Source: Novosphingobium album (ex Hu et al. 2023)
GTDB lineage: Bacteria; Pseudomonadota; Alphaproteobacteria; Sphingomonadales; Sphingomonadaceae
Direction of reading: 5' to 3'
NCBI RefSeq assembly: GCF_022832385.1
Contig: NZ_JALHLE010000002.1
Span: forward strand, 62,001-126,000
Length of the DNA stretch: 64,000 bases
Under the pieces are notes generated by a model that worked only from the letters and a program-made list of their open reading frames with translations, searched no databases and was not told the origin of the DNA. Below are positions 54,701 to 63,216 of the stretch, piece by piece. The translations under genes and the position numbers were made by a program. Within the stretch, counting starts at the first letter, position 1; every line of letters begins with the position of its first letter.

Positions 54701-55312
54701 TCAGCGCGCAGCGAGGCCTGCCGGGTTGTTTTCGGTAAGCCGGCTGCGCAGTGAATTCTGCAGGAACGCCGTCAGCACATAGTGGCCGACCAGCATCGGC
54801 AGTTCCAGCAACTGCCGCTCGTCAAGGTGCTGCGCGAGCACGCCCCACACTGCGTCGCTGATCATAGCATCGCTGTGCAGATCGTCGGCGGCCTGCATCA
54901 CGGCGCGGTCAAGCTCCCCCCACCCCGGCGCCTCGGGGCCTTCGGTGATCCGTTCGATCTCGTCCGGGGTGAACACCTTGCCCCGCGTGGCCTTGACATG
55001 CTCGCCCCACAGATAGGGGGCGCCATAGAGCCAGCCGGTCCGCAGGATCGCCAGTTCGCGCACCCGGTCAGGCAGCGCACTGCGGATCGAGGCGGCGACG
55101 CCGAGATCGATGTAGCCGGCAAAGAACTCCGGGCTATGGGCGAGCGTTGCAAAGAACGGCGCCAGCGGCATGCCCTCGGGATAGCCATAGAGCACGCGCA
55201 ACTGCTCCATCGCCGCAAAGTGCCGTTCGTCGAGTTGGTCCTCGCTCAGGAATGGCAAGCGTTCCCTGGCCCCCGTCACCTGCTTGGTTCGCTCGGCGGC
55301 GTCCCACGGCAT
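54701..55312 (-). CDS. Carboxymuconolactone decarboxylase-like (AhpD fold) protein
   Basis: A 203-residue all-helical protein of the CMD superfamily. The recognisable core is LPDRVRELAILRTGWLYGAPYLWGEHVKA (given here as LPDRVRELAILRTGWL and GAPYLWGEH), followed by ERITEGP and the C-terminal LPMLVGHYVLTAFLQNSL. The CxxC redox motif of AhpD is replaced by residues without Cys, so it is not an alkylhydroperoxidase of that type; it may be a decarboxylase or a redox-inactive relative. The substrate is unknown. It is monocistronic and convergent with mtgA. Confidence 0.88.
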   Translation of the reverse strand: MPWDAAERTKQVTGARERLPFLSEDQLDERHFAAMEQLRVLYGYPEGMPLAPFFATLAHSPEFFAGYIDLGVAASIRSALPDRVRELAILRTGWLYGAPYLWGEHVKATRGKVFTPDEIERITEGPEAPGWGELDRAVMQAADDLHSDAMISDAVWGVLAQHLDERQLLELPMLVGHYVLTAFLQNSLRSRLTENNPAGLAAR

Positions 55313-55437
55313 TACCTCGTCTCCCTCATCCCCCGCGCGATTTACGCGTCTGGATCAAGGCTATCGCAGGCGAGCGCCCCGGGGAAGCGGGGCAACTGCC
55401 ATTACCGCCAGAGGGATGCAGCGTTACCCCGGACAGC

Positions 55438-55468
55438 AAAAAGGGGAGAAACCTTGCGGTTCCTCCCC
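55438..55468 (-). terminator. Intrinsic terminator of the fourth TonB-dependent receptor
   Basis: GGGGAG-A-AACC pairs with GGTT-C-CTCCCC (10 bp, one mismatch) around loop TTGC. In the minus direction it runs into TTTTTG. It lies 30 bases after the stop at 55498. Confidence 0.8.
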
Positions 55469-55497
55469 CGATTGTTCTGGGGCTCCGATCGGTAGGA

Positions 55498-57978
55498 TCA
55501 GAAACCGACAACCAGCGTGCCGCTGATCGCGCGCGGCGCTCCAATGTTGCCGTATGACGAAGAGGTCGTCAGACCGCCCGAAACCGAGCCGTAATAGACT
55601 TCGTCGAACAGGTTGGTGATGTTGAGCTGCACGTAGCTCTTCTCCAGCCCATAGTTCTCAAGCGAGAAGCGCACGTCGAGATCAGCCACCGTGTAGCCCT
55701 TCAAGGTCACGGTGTTGATGTCGTTCAGGAAGCGCGCGCCAGTACGCTTGACCTGGAAGCCCAGCTCGACCGGCCCCAGCGTGCCCTGCACGCGAGCGCC
55801 GTAGGTGTACTTCGGTGCACCTCGCTCACGCTTGCCGTCGGTCGTCACGTAAGCCACGCCGTCGCTAACGTAGCACGAGTCGCCAAGCGAGCTGCTGCAC
55901 GTGTCGCCGTAGATCGTATCGCTCTTGATGTCCGACTTCAGGTAAGAACCGAAAGCATAGACAAGGATCGGCTTGATCGGACGCCAGGAAATGCTGCCGT
56001 CAACACCGTACTTGTCGACCTTGCCGAGGTTTGACGTGATGTTGCAGTCACACTCGACGTTGTAAGCCGAAGCCAGACGGTTGTTGTAGGTGTTGTACCA
56101 AGCAGCGACCTGAGCCTGGATATTACCTGACTGGTAGCGGAAACCCAGGTCAAAGGCGTCGGACGTTTCCGGGGTCGGCTTCGAACGCGCGTCCGACTTG
56201 GGGTAATAGATCGCCCCGTAGAGGTCGTCGGTCCCAGGCACCGAGAGGTTCTTGGCGTAGCTGACAAACACACTCGCTTCCGGGGTGAACTTGTAGGTCA
56301 GGCCAAGGGTCGGCAGGAACTTCTTGTAGTTCAGCGTCCGCGATTCAGGGGCCACGCTATCGGGATTAGCGGCAAGATAAGCAGCCGCGTCTGCCGACGC
56401 CACGCAGTCGCCATAGCCATCGCCCGGGCTTGTGTTGAAGCAGTACTGATTGAGCTCACGCTGGAAGAACGGCATGCGGGCGCCGATCTGCACGATCAGG
56501 CTATCGTCCACGAACGAACCTCGATACTCGGCTGAGATCTGGTTCAGCATGGCGATCGACTTGCGGTCACGCTTGTTGAGCATGAAGCCGTCGGCCGTGA
56601 AGATCGGATCGTTGACCGGGAACACGTCATACGGCTCGCCGTTCGACTGCAGAAGGCCGATCTGGCCGCTCTGGCGGTGCTTCGCACGATCGAATGTGTA
56701 CGACAGGCGAACACGGTTCTGGTCGTTGATGTCGTAGGCCAGGTTCGCGATCACACCGATGCGGTTGGTCTGGGTCTGGCTCGGCGAGAGAACGCGAACC
56801 CTGTCCAGCAAGTCGCCGTCACCGTTGAGGTCGACACCCGCATAATAACCGCCGCCAATCTGGCCGAGCAGGCCATCGGCATTGGCATATTCATATGCAG
56901 TCGACGTGCCGCCGCCATTCGCCTTTACATACTGATAGTACGGTTCGACGTTGAGGATCAGGTTGTCGGCCAGCGTGAACCGCGAAGCAACGCGGATGTT
57001 CCCGGTATTTGAAGGGTTATAACGGCGTTCGAACGGTGAACCGCAGCTGTTCGGGCTGTCGGCGACACCGGCCTCAGGTGTATCGGTGGTGCACGGCGTG
57101 CCGTCATACAGATCGTAGAAACGGCTGGCCGGCGTAAGATCGACCGTATTCCTGTAGGGCGAACCGTTGAAGTTGTTACGGTTCTGGTTGTAGTGGCCGG
57201 CGATCGAGATGAAGTCACCGTTGTCGCCGATCGGCTGGTAGATCTTGCCGTTGTACTGCTGCTTGTCGACGCCGCCGTAGTTCGAGAAGGACGAATCGTT
57301 GCGGGCTGACGAGGCCGAGAACCAGGCCTTCGTGCCGAACGGCGTGAACACGCCGGTCTGGATCATGCCGAACACGCGGTAGTACGGGCGGCTGCCCGGA
57401 TCACCGCGAGCAATGATGTCACCGTAAGTGGCGCTGACCATCGCGCCCATTTCGTCGGTAGCGTCGAGTGAGCGGATGTTGATCGTGCCGCCGGCGGCCG
57501 AAGCGGTCGGGCTGTCGACGTCGGTCGAACCGAGACTGACGGTCGCGGATTCGATGACTTCGGGATCGAGCATCTGGTTTGTGTAGAGCGCGTAGTTGCC
57601 CGAGTCGTTGAGCGGGATGCCGTCAACGGTCTGCGAGATACGGTCCGAGCCGAAACCGCGAACAGTGAAGCTGCCGCCCAGCGAACCCCAGGGGTCATTG
57701 TTGGTGAAGCTGACGCCCGGAACCAGGTTCAACGTTTCGTTGATGGTCTGGCCGGCGGTCTGATGCTGGATCAGTTCCTTGGTGATGGCAACTTTCGCCT
57801 TGGGCGTCTGGGGCACATCGATGCCGCCGACGGCAGTTTCACGCGCGCCGGTCACGACGATCGCATCGCCCTCGAACTCGGCCGAACCGGTCGACTGTGC
57901 AAATGCGGGAACGGCGAGGAAAGCGGTGCCGACGGCCAGCGTGCTGGTCGCGGTCTTGAAAACGGAATGGAACTTCAT
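55498..57978 (-). CDS. TonB-dependent receptor
   Basis: Outer-membrane transporter of 826 residues. A signal peptide (TLAVGTAFLAVPAFAQ) and a TonB-box-like DAIVVTGAR precede the plug. The plug shows FTVRGFGSDRISQTVDGIPL, VIESATVSLGSTDVDSPTAS and GGTINIRS; the barrel ends in RAISGTLVVGF with a terminal Phe. The barrel loops carry several Cys pairs (PNSCGSPF, NVECDCNIT, GDTCSSSLGDSC), which is more than usual and may make disulfide-stabilised loops. The substrate is unknown. I start at the ATG at 57978, which begins the signal sequence after a GGGGG ribosome-binding site. It is monocistronic, ends at a terminator and has an AT-rich upstream region. Confidence 0.95.
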   Translation of the reverse strand: MKFHSVFKTATSTLAVGTAFLAVPAFAQSTGSAEFEGDAIVVTGARETAVGGIDVPQTPKAKVAITKELIQHQTAGQTINETLNLVPGVSFTNNDPWGSLGGSFTVRGFGSDRISQTVDGIPLNDSGNYALYTNQMLDPEVIESATVSLGSTDVDSPTASAAGGTINIRSLDATDEMGAMVSATYGDIIARGDPGSRPYYRVFGMIQTGVFTPFGTKAWFSASSARNDSSFSNYGGVDKQQYNGKIYQPIGDNGDFISIAGHYNQNRNNFNGSPYRNTVDLTPASRFYDLYDGTPCTTDTPEAGVADSPNSCGSPFERRYNPSNTGNIRVASRFTLADNLILNVEPYYQYVKANGGGTSTAYEYANADGLLGQIGGGYYAGVDLNGDGDLLDRVRVLSPSQTQTNRIGVIANLAYDINDQNRVRLSYTFDRAKHRQSGQIGLLQSNGEPYDVFPVNDPIFTADGFMLNKRDRKSIAMLNQISAEYRGSFVDDSLIVQIGARMPFFQRELNQYCFNTSPGDGYGDCVASADAAAYLAANPDSVAPESRTLNYKKFLPTLGLTYKFTPEASVFVSYAKNLSVPGTDDLYGAIYYPKSDARSKPTPETSDAFDLGFRYQSGNIQAQVAAWYNTYNNRLASAYNVECDCNITSNLGKVDKYGVDGSISWRPIKPILVYAFGSYLKSDIKSDTIYGDTCSSSLGDSCYVSDGVAYVTTDGKRERGAPKYTYGARVQGTLGPVELGFQVKRTGARFLNDINTVTLKGYTVADLDVRFSLENYGLEKSYVQLNITNLFDEVYYGSVSGGLTTSSSYGNIGAPRAISGTLVVGF

Positions 57979-58374
57979 TCTAGCCCCCTGAGGTCTTGAG
58001 ACTGGGTGGACACAAAGTGCAGCGATGTGGTTATTGCCCTCCGCCGCAATTTTGCTGCGGCAGCTAAGAGCAGCCAGATATGACAACTCTCTGACGTTTG
58101 GGATTCATTTGCGTTCGCATTTGCGGAATTTTGTGACGCCAGTGTCATATTCTCCAAATGAAAAATATTTTATATAATAAAATCAATATATTATTAGGTA
58201 TCGAAAATATCGCACTGCGGCAAAAATATCACGCAAAAGGTATTCTGCCCCACCCGTGATCCGTGCTCTTGCGGCAACCAGATGCCCTCTTCATTCCCTG
58301 CCCCGACGCTGCACGCAGGTGATGTTACGTCATAGCTTGATGAAGCCGTACAGGCCGTGCCACACACGCCGCCT
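57979..58374. other. AT-rich divergent intergenic region, 396 bp
   Basis: It holds the promoters of the receptor (57978, minus) and the CDF exporter (58375, plus). The part from about 58130 to 58230 is very AT-rich compared with the genes. A perfect 17-base palindrome, ATTTTATATAATAAAAT, occupies 58167-58183. I find no gene. Confidence 0.6.
58167..58183. promoter_or_regulatory. AT-rich palindrome, candidate regulator site
   Basis: Arms ATTTTAT and ATAAAAT flank the centre ATA. It is 184 bp upstream of the receptor and 192 bp from the exporter start. It does not match the Fur consensus well. AT-rich palindromes arise easily in such sequence, so the functional claim is weak. Confidence 0.3.
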
Positions 58375-59322
58375 ATGAGTGCAGGCCATAACCACCACCA
58401 TGGGCACAGCCACGGGCGCGGGCACCACCATCCGGCGCCGCCCGCGGCCGGTCATGCAGGCCGCGCCTTCGCCATTGCAGTAACGCTCAATCTCATTTTC
58501 GTGGCTGCGGAAGTCGCGGCCGGTTTCATGAGTGGCTCGATGGCGCTACTCGCCGATGCGGGTCACAATCTTTCCGACGTGCTTTCGCTACTGCTTGCCT
58601 GGGGCGCCAGCGTTCTGTCGGCCCGGCCGCCCTCAGCCCGCTTCACCTATGGTCTGAAGAGTTCCTCGATCCTCGCGGCAATCGCCAATGCCACGCTGCT
58701 CTGGGTCGCCGTGGGGGCCATTCTGGTCGAAACGATCCGGCGCTTTGCCGAACCCGCGCCGGTCGCGGGCACCACGATGATGGTAGTGGCCGGGATCGGC
58801 ATCGTCATCAATGCCCTGTCCGCCCTGCTGTTCGCCAAAGGCTCCAAATCGGACCTGAACCTGCGCGCCGCCTTTGTTCACCTGCTGGCCGACGCCGTCG
58901 TCTCCGTCGGCGTGGTCGTAGCAGGGCTGATCGTGCTGCTGACCGGCTTCGCACTGATCGACCCGATCACCTCGCTCGTCATTACCGCCGTGATCGCGTG
59001 GTCGAGCTGGAGCCTGCTGCGCGATTCGCTGCGGATGGGAATGCTGGGCGTGCCGGACAGCATCGATGCCCCACAGGTTCGCCTTTATCTGGAACGCCTG
59101 CCCGGCGTCGAACGGGTCCACGACCTGCACATCTGGCCAATGAGCACCACAGAAACGGCGCTGACTGCGCATCTGGTCATGCCCGGCGGTGCCCCCGGCG
59201 ACAGCTTTCTGCACGAGGTCGCGCACGACCTCGAACATGACTACGGTATCGGTCACCCGACCATCCAGATTGAGACCGACGGCGACTGCAACTGCTCGCT
59301 GGAAAGCGAGGCCGTCGTCTAG
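58375..59322 (+). CDS. Cation diffusion facilitator (zinc/cobalt/cadmium exporter)
   Basis: A 315-residue proton-coupled metal exporter of the inner membrane, CzcD/ZitB type. A His-rich N-terminus (HNHHHGHSHGRGHHH) should bind metal. Six helices follow, with the metal sites HNLSD in helix 2 (His64, Asp68) and HLLAD in helix 5 (His169, Asp173). The cytoplasmic domain ends with the Cys pair CNCS. Zn2+ is the likeliest substrate, from the HxxxD pattern of both sites. A start at 58357 would add six residues; the ATG at 58375 is preferred by length. It converges with the VOC gene 21 bp downstream. Confidence 0.93.
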   Translation: MSAGHNHHHGHSHGRGHHHPAPPAAGHAGRAFAIAVTLNLIFVAAEVAAGFMSGSMALLADAGHNLSDVLSLLLAWGASVLSARPPSARFTYGLKSSSILAAIANATLLWVAVGAILVETIRRFAEPAPVAGTTMMVVAGIGIVINALSALLFAKGSKSDLNLRAAFVHLLADAVVSVGVVVAGLIVLLTGFALIDPITSLVITAVIAWSSWSLLRDSLRMGMLGVPDSIDAPQVRLYLERLPGVERVHDLHIWPMSTTETALTAHLVMPGGAPGDSFLHEVAHDLEHDYGIGHPTIQIETDGDCNCSLESEAVV

Positions 59323-59343
59323 GGGAGGACACAGGTTCTGCCC

Positions 59344-60204
59344 CTAGGCCGCTACGAATTCGTGCCGGGCGCCAAGAAAGTCCTCAGGATCGATAGCAAA
59401 GCCCGACGAGATGCAACCCTCCTGCGTCAGCCGCAGCTTGAGCTTGCCCTCGAAATGGGTCGTCGCCTGCCCGGCATCGGCAATCTTCCAGACGAGGGCG
59501 TAAATCCCGTTCTGCTCCTTTGACAGGAACGCGCCGAGCGGACCACCTGTCGTATCATCGGGCTGGATGAACGCAACACGGGTATCGCCCACTCTGAGCA
59601 ACACACGCCGCCCGGCCTGAGGCCGTTGGGTGCGCGAATCCTCCAGCACTTCCCCGTCGACCACCTCGGTGAAGAAATGCAGCACCTTCGCCATGTCTGC
59701 CGTGACGCAGGCTATGTGGTCCAGGCCGGCTACACCGCAGGCATGGCCAGCCGCCACCAGCGGATTCCAGTTGCCCCGGTCATAGGGATCGTTCGGCATC
59801 GCCAGTTCGCAGACCTCCAGCAGGACGCCTCCGGTCGATTCGGGCTTTACGAAGAAGAACACGCCATAGTCACTCGCGACGGTGCACCCCGCTTCACGGA
59901 ACGCGGCACTGGCCGCCTTGCCGTCCGGAACCTTGATCTCGAACGAGTGGAAGGACTGCCCGATCTTCGCCGCCATGCGCGCAAAGGGCTTGGTCAGGTC
60001 ATCCGCATGGCGCGGCGCCATGGGCTCGACCATGTGGTCCGTCACATAGAGCAGCGCCGCGTCACGGTCCTCGGCAGGGAAATAGTTCTCAGCGAAGACC
60101 AGTCCGCCCAGGGCATCCTGATAGAGCAGCCGGCACTTGTAGATATCGGTCGTGGCGTGGATCGTGTGGATTATGCGTGAAACCGGAATACGGCTGCCGG
60201 TCAT
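59344..60204 (-). CDS. VOC superfamily protein, two glyoxalase-like modules
   Basis: A 286-residue protein with two vicinal-oxygen-chelate modules (about residues 10-130 and 155-270). Family-like pieces are IIHTIHATTDIYKCRLLYQ, VLLEVCEL, and LDHIACVTADMAKVLHFFTE. Likely metal ligands are His in the first strand of each half (IHTIH and LDHIA) and Glu in LLEV. The activity is unknown; members are dioxygenases, lyases or resistance proteins. I start at the ATG at 60204 (GGGGGAAG upstream); longer in-frame starts are not family-like. It stands alone. Confidence 0.88.
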   Translation of the reverse strand: MTGSRIPVSRIIHTIHATTDIYKCRLLYQDALGGLVFAENYFPAEDRDAALLYVTDHMVEPMAPRHADDLTKPFARMAAKIGQSFHSFEIKVPDGKAASAAFREAGCTVASDYGVFFFVKPESTGGVLLEVCELAMPNDPYDRGNWNPLVAAGHACGVAGLDHIACVTADMAKVLHFFTEVVDGEVLEDSRTQRPQAGRRVLLRVGDTRVAFIQPDDTTGGPLGAFLSKEQNGIYALVWKIADAGQATTHFEGKLKLRLTQEGCISSGFAIDPEDFLGARHEFVAA

Positions 60205-60361
60205 GGCACTTCCCCCCTGTTCGTTCTTTGTCAGCGAAAGTGTAGGGCACCAGCCGCACAGACCAAGCGCACTCATTGGGGAGAGCAGCGGATATCGCGG
60301 CCGCGACGCGGCGGCTGGACGCCACAAATCCCTTCAGTCATGCTCTGACTGGAGGTAAACG

Positions 60362-60856
60362 ATGACCGATCAGATTCATGAAGGCGGCTGCGGTTGCGGC
60401 GCTCTGCGCTACCGCGTTGAGGGAGAGCCCATCTTCGTCAACAACTGCCACTGCAACCAGTGCCAGCACCAGACTGGCTCCACCTCTGTGGTCAATGCGT
60501 TCTACGAAGGCGATCGGATCGAAGTGCTGGCTGGCTCCTTCACCGAACACGAAGTCAAGGCCGGCAGTGGCGGGCCACATGTGATTTGCCGCTGCGCGCA
60601 GTGCGGCACCGCGGTGCTGAGCTATTACCCCCGGTTGGGAAGGCTCGGCGCGGGACTGCGGGTGGGAACGCTTGACGATCCCTCATGGGTGCGGCCGGAC
60701 GCCGTGATCTTCACCTCCGAGAAGATGCCCTGGGTTGCCCTGCCCGAAGGCATCCCCGCATTCGAAAAGACCTACGCCTTCGCAGACGTGCTCCCACCCG
60801 AACGCATCGCCCGCATGATGGCACTGGCAGAACGGCGGCAGGCCGGAGAAGGCTGA
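60362..60856 (+). CDS. GFA family glutathione-dependent formaldehyde-activating-like protein
   Basis: A 164-residue single-domain zinc protein of the Gfa type (CENP-V/GFA fold). The Cys motifs are CGCGAL near residue 10, CHCNQCQ near 29 and CRCAQCGTAV near 75, which give the two zinc sites. The founding member was reported to speed the reaction of formaldehyde with glutathione, but most members have no proven activity. It is monocistronic, ending at a hairpin before clpX. Confidence 0.93.
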   Translation: MTDQIHEGGCGCGALRYRVEGEPIFVNNCHCNQCQHQTGSTSVVNAFYEGDRIEVLAGSFTEHEVKAGSGGPHVICRCAQCGTAVLSYYPRLGRLGAGLRVGTLDDPSWVRPDAVIFTSEKMPWVALPEGIPAFEKTYAFADVLPPERIARMMALAERRQAGEG

Positions 60857-60866
60857 CACAAACGCA

Positions 60867-60896
60867 AAGGGCGGCCCGCGCTTGCGGACCGCCCTT
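60867..60896. terminator. Terminator hairpin between the GFA gene and clpX
   Basis: AAGGGCGG (60867-60874) pairs with CCGCCCTT (60889-60896), with an inner CCGC/GCGG pair. The convergent arrangement (stops at 60856 and 60925) fits a shared terminator. T-runs are short. Confidence 0.7.
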
Positions 60897-60924
60897 CGTA
60901 TTCTGGCTGTGCCGGGCTGAAAAA

Positions 60925-62187
60925 TCAGGCCGCAGCTTCGGTCTTGTCGCCCTTGTGCACGCGGACTGGTTCCTTGCGGCCTTCGACCACTTCCTTGTCG
61001 ACCACGACTTCGGCGATGTCGCCTTCGGTCGGCAGGTCGAACATGGTGTCGAGCAGCAGGCCCTCGACGATCGAGCGCAGGCCGCGAGCGCCGGTCTTGC
61101 GATCAATGGCCTTCTGGGCAATCGCCTCGAGCGCCTCGTCAGTGAAGGTCAATTCAACATCTTCCAGCTCGAAGAGCTTGGCGTACTGCTTGACCAGTGC
61201 GTTCTTCGGCTCGCGCAGGATCTTCACCAGCGCAGTGATGTCGAGATCCTCCAGCGTCGCGATCACCGGCAGACGGCCGACGAATTCGGGGATCAGTCCG
61301 AACTTGAGAAGATCCTCGGGCTCCGCCTTCTGGAGCAGCTCGCCCACGCGGCGCTTGTCTGGATCGGCGACATGCGCGCCGAAGCCGATCGAACGCTTCT
61401 GCAAGCGGTCGGCGATGATCTTTTCGAGACCGGCAAAGGCCCCGCCGCAGATGAACAGAATGTTGGTCGTGTCAACCTGCAGGAACTCCTGCTGCGGATG
61501 CTTGCGGCCGCCCTGCGGAGGTACGCTCGCAGTAGTGCCTTCCATCAGCTTGAGCAGCGCCTGTTGCACGCCCTCGCCCGAGACGTCGCGCGTGATCGAC
61601 GGGTTCTCGGCCTTGCGGCTGATCTTGTCGATCTCGTCGATGTAGACGATGCCGTGCTGCGCCTTCTCGACATTGTAGTCGGAAGCCTGGAGCAGCTTGA
61701 GGATGATGTTTTCCACGTCCTCACCCACGTAGCCCGCTTCGGTGAGCGTGGTGGCATCGGCCATGGTGAAAGGCACGTCGAAAGTCTTGGCCAGCGTCTG
61801 GGCCAGCAGCGTCTTGCCGCAACCGGTCGGGCCTACGAGCAGGATGTTCGACTTCGACAGCTCGACGTCGCCCTGCTTGCCGCTGTGCTTCAGGCGCTTG
61901 TAGTGGTTGTGGACAGCCACCGACAGCACGCGCTTGGCGCGCTGCTGGCCGATCACGTAGTCGTTCAGCGTCTCGCAGATTTCGAGGGGAGACGGCACAC
62001 CGCCGTCCTTCTTCCCCGCGATGCCAGCCTTGGTTTCCTCACGAATGATGTCGTTGCACAGCTCGACGCATTCGTCACAGATGAAAACCGTGGGGCCCGC
62101 GATCAGCTTGCGCACTTCGTGCTGCGACTTGCCGCAGAAGCTGCAGTAGAGTGTGCTTTTCGCGTCAGATCCGCTCAATTTCGTCAT
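60925..62187 (-). CDS. clpX: ATP-dependent Clp protease ATP-binding subunit ClpX
   Basis: AAA+ unfoldase of 420 residues that feeds substrates to ClpP. The zinc-binding domain is complete (YCSFCGKS with [10 protein letters not shown]). Walker A is GPTGCGKT, Walker B is [10 protein letters not shown], the pore loop is [10 protein letters not shown], and the sensor and Arg-finger regions follow ([15 protein letters not shown]). The IGF loop for ClpP docking (KRSIGFGAH) is present. It is downstream of clpP on the same strand with a 118-bp gap, so it may be read from the clpP promoter or its own. Confidence 0.98.
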   Translation of the reverse strand: MTKLSGSDAKSTLYCSFCGKSQHEVRKLIAGPTVFICDECVELCNDIIREETKAGIAGKKDGGVPSPLEICETLNDYVIGQQRAKRVLSVAVHNHYKRLKHSGKQGDVELSKSNILLVGPTGCGKTLLAQTLAKTFDVPFTMADATTLTEAGYVGEDVENIILKLLQASDYNVEKAQHGIVYIDEIDKISRKAENPSITRDVSGEGVQQALLKLMEGTTASVPPQGGRKHPQQEFLQVDTTNILFICGGAFAGLEKIIADRLQKRSIGFGAHVADPDKRRVGELLQKAEPEDLLKFGLIPEFVGRLPVIATLEDLDITALVKILREPKNALVKQYAKLFELEDVELTFTDEALEAIAQKAIDRKTGARGLRSIVEGLLLDTMFDLPTEGDIAEVVVDKEVVEGRKEPVRVHKGDKTEAAA

Positions 62188-62305
62188 TTTCCGTCTTAGG
62201 CCCCCTGCTGAGGCGACTCGGACAGTCTACTCTGGCAAGGGGCGGTTTATCAATCCTAGGCTGGAATGCTTGCCACTGGCTAAACATCCAGCCCCGTATC
62301 CGAAA

Positions 62306-62974
62306 TCAACTCGAAGCAGCACCGTCGGCGTCGGGCCGCGTCTCGAAAACCTTGTCGACGAGGCCAAACGCCAGTGCTTCCTCGGCTTCGAGGAAGGTGT
62401 CGCGGTCCATCGCCTTCTCGATCTCGTCGAGCGACTTGCCGGTGTACTTCACATACATATCGTTGAGACGCTTGCGCATCCGCAGGATCTCGCGCGCCTG
62501 AATCTCGATGTCGGAGGCCATGCCCTGCGCACCGCCCGAAGGCTGGTGAACCATGATTCGAGCGTTCGGCAGCGCGATGCGCATGCCCGGCTCACCGGCG
62601 GCCAGCAGGAAGCTGCCCATCGAAGCAGCCTGGCCGATGCACACGGTCGAAACGCGCGGCTTGATGTACTGCATGGTGTCGTGGATCGCCATGCCCGCCG
62701 TGACCACACCGCCCGGCGAGTTGATGTACATCGAAATGTCCTTCGAGGGATTTTCCGATTCGAGGAACAGCAGCTGGGCCACGATTAGCGAGGCCATGTG
62801 ATCCTCGACCTGACCGGTGACGAACACGATGCGTTCGCGCAGCAGGCGCGAGTAGATGTCGAAGCTGCGTTCGCCGCGGCTGGTCTGCTCGACAACCATC
62901 GGCACCAGGGCGCCGGTGACGGGATCAGTGGTGAACTTTCCTTGGGCGCCTGAGGCGCCAAACAGGTCGAGCAT
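62306..62974 (-). CDS. clpP: ATP-dependent Clp protease proteolytic subunit
   Basis: Serine protease subunit of 222 residues that forms the tetradecamer with ClpX. The catalytic Ser118 is in GQAASMGS, His143 in MVHQPSGG, and the Asp is near residue 190 ([10 protein letters not shown]). [14 protein letters not shown] is the usual N-terminal core. The first 25 residues form the short propeptide-like leader that starts MLDLFGASG. The start is the ATG at 62974. A CTTGAA lies about 45 bp upstream, but the -10 match to RpoH is weak. Confidence 0.98.
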   Translation of the reverse strand: MLDLFGASGAQGKFTTDPVTGALVPMVVEQTSRGERSFDIYSRLLRERIVFVTGQVEDHMASLIVAQLLFLESENPSKDISMYINSPGGVVTAGMAIHDTMQYIKPRVSTVCIGQAASMGSFLLAAGEPGMRIALPNARIMVHQPSGGAQGMASDIEIQAREILRMRKRLNDMYVKYTGKSLDEIEKAMDRDTFLEAEEALAFGLVDKVFETRPDADGAASS

Positions 62975-63216
62975 GGGAGTCCTCTATCTGGTTTGGATCG
63001 TCTATGTCGCGTGCCAATCACCGATGTTCAAGGGCTTTAACCCTTCAATCGGCGTCGCGTTTGCGACAATCTTTGCCCTCCGTAAGGAAAATTTGTTCCT
63101 CCTGTCCGTCATTCCCCGGATTCCACGCAAAAAACGGGCCAGTTTTTGAACGGTTGCAGGCCGAACCTGCCTGGCGCAGGATCGCGGCTGCTGGATACAT
63201 GAGGAAACAAGAGCCT

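Noticed and set aside
62990..63045. RpoH-type promoter before clpP
   Set aside because: CTTGAA is present, but the -10 element is a poor match and the spacing is one to two bases off. A covariance or motif scan would be needed.
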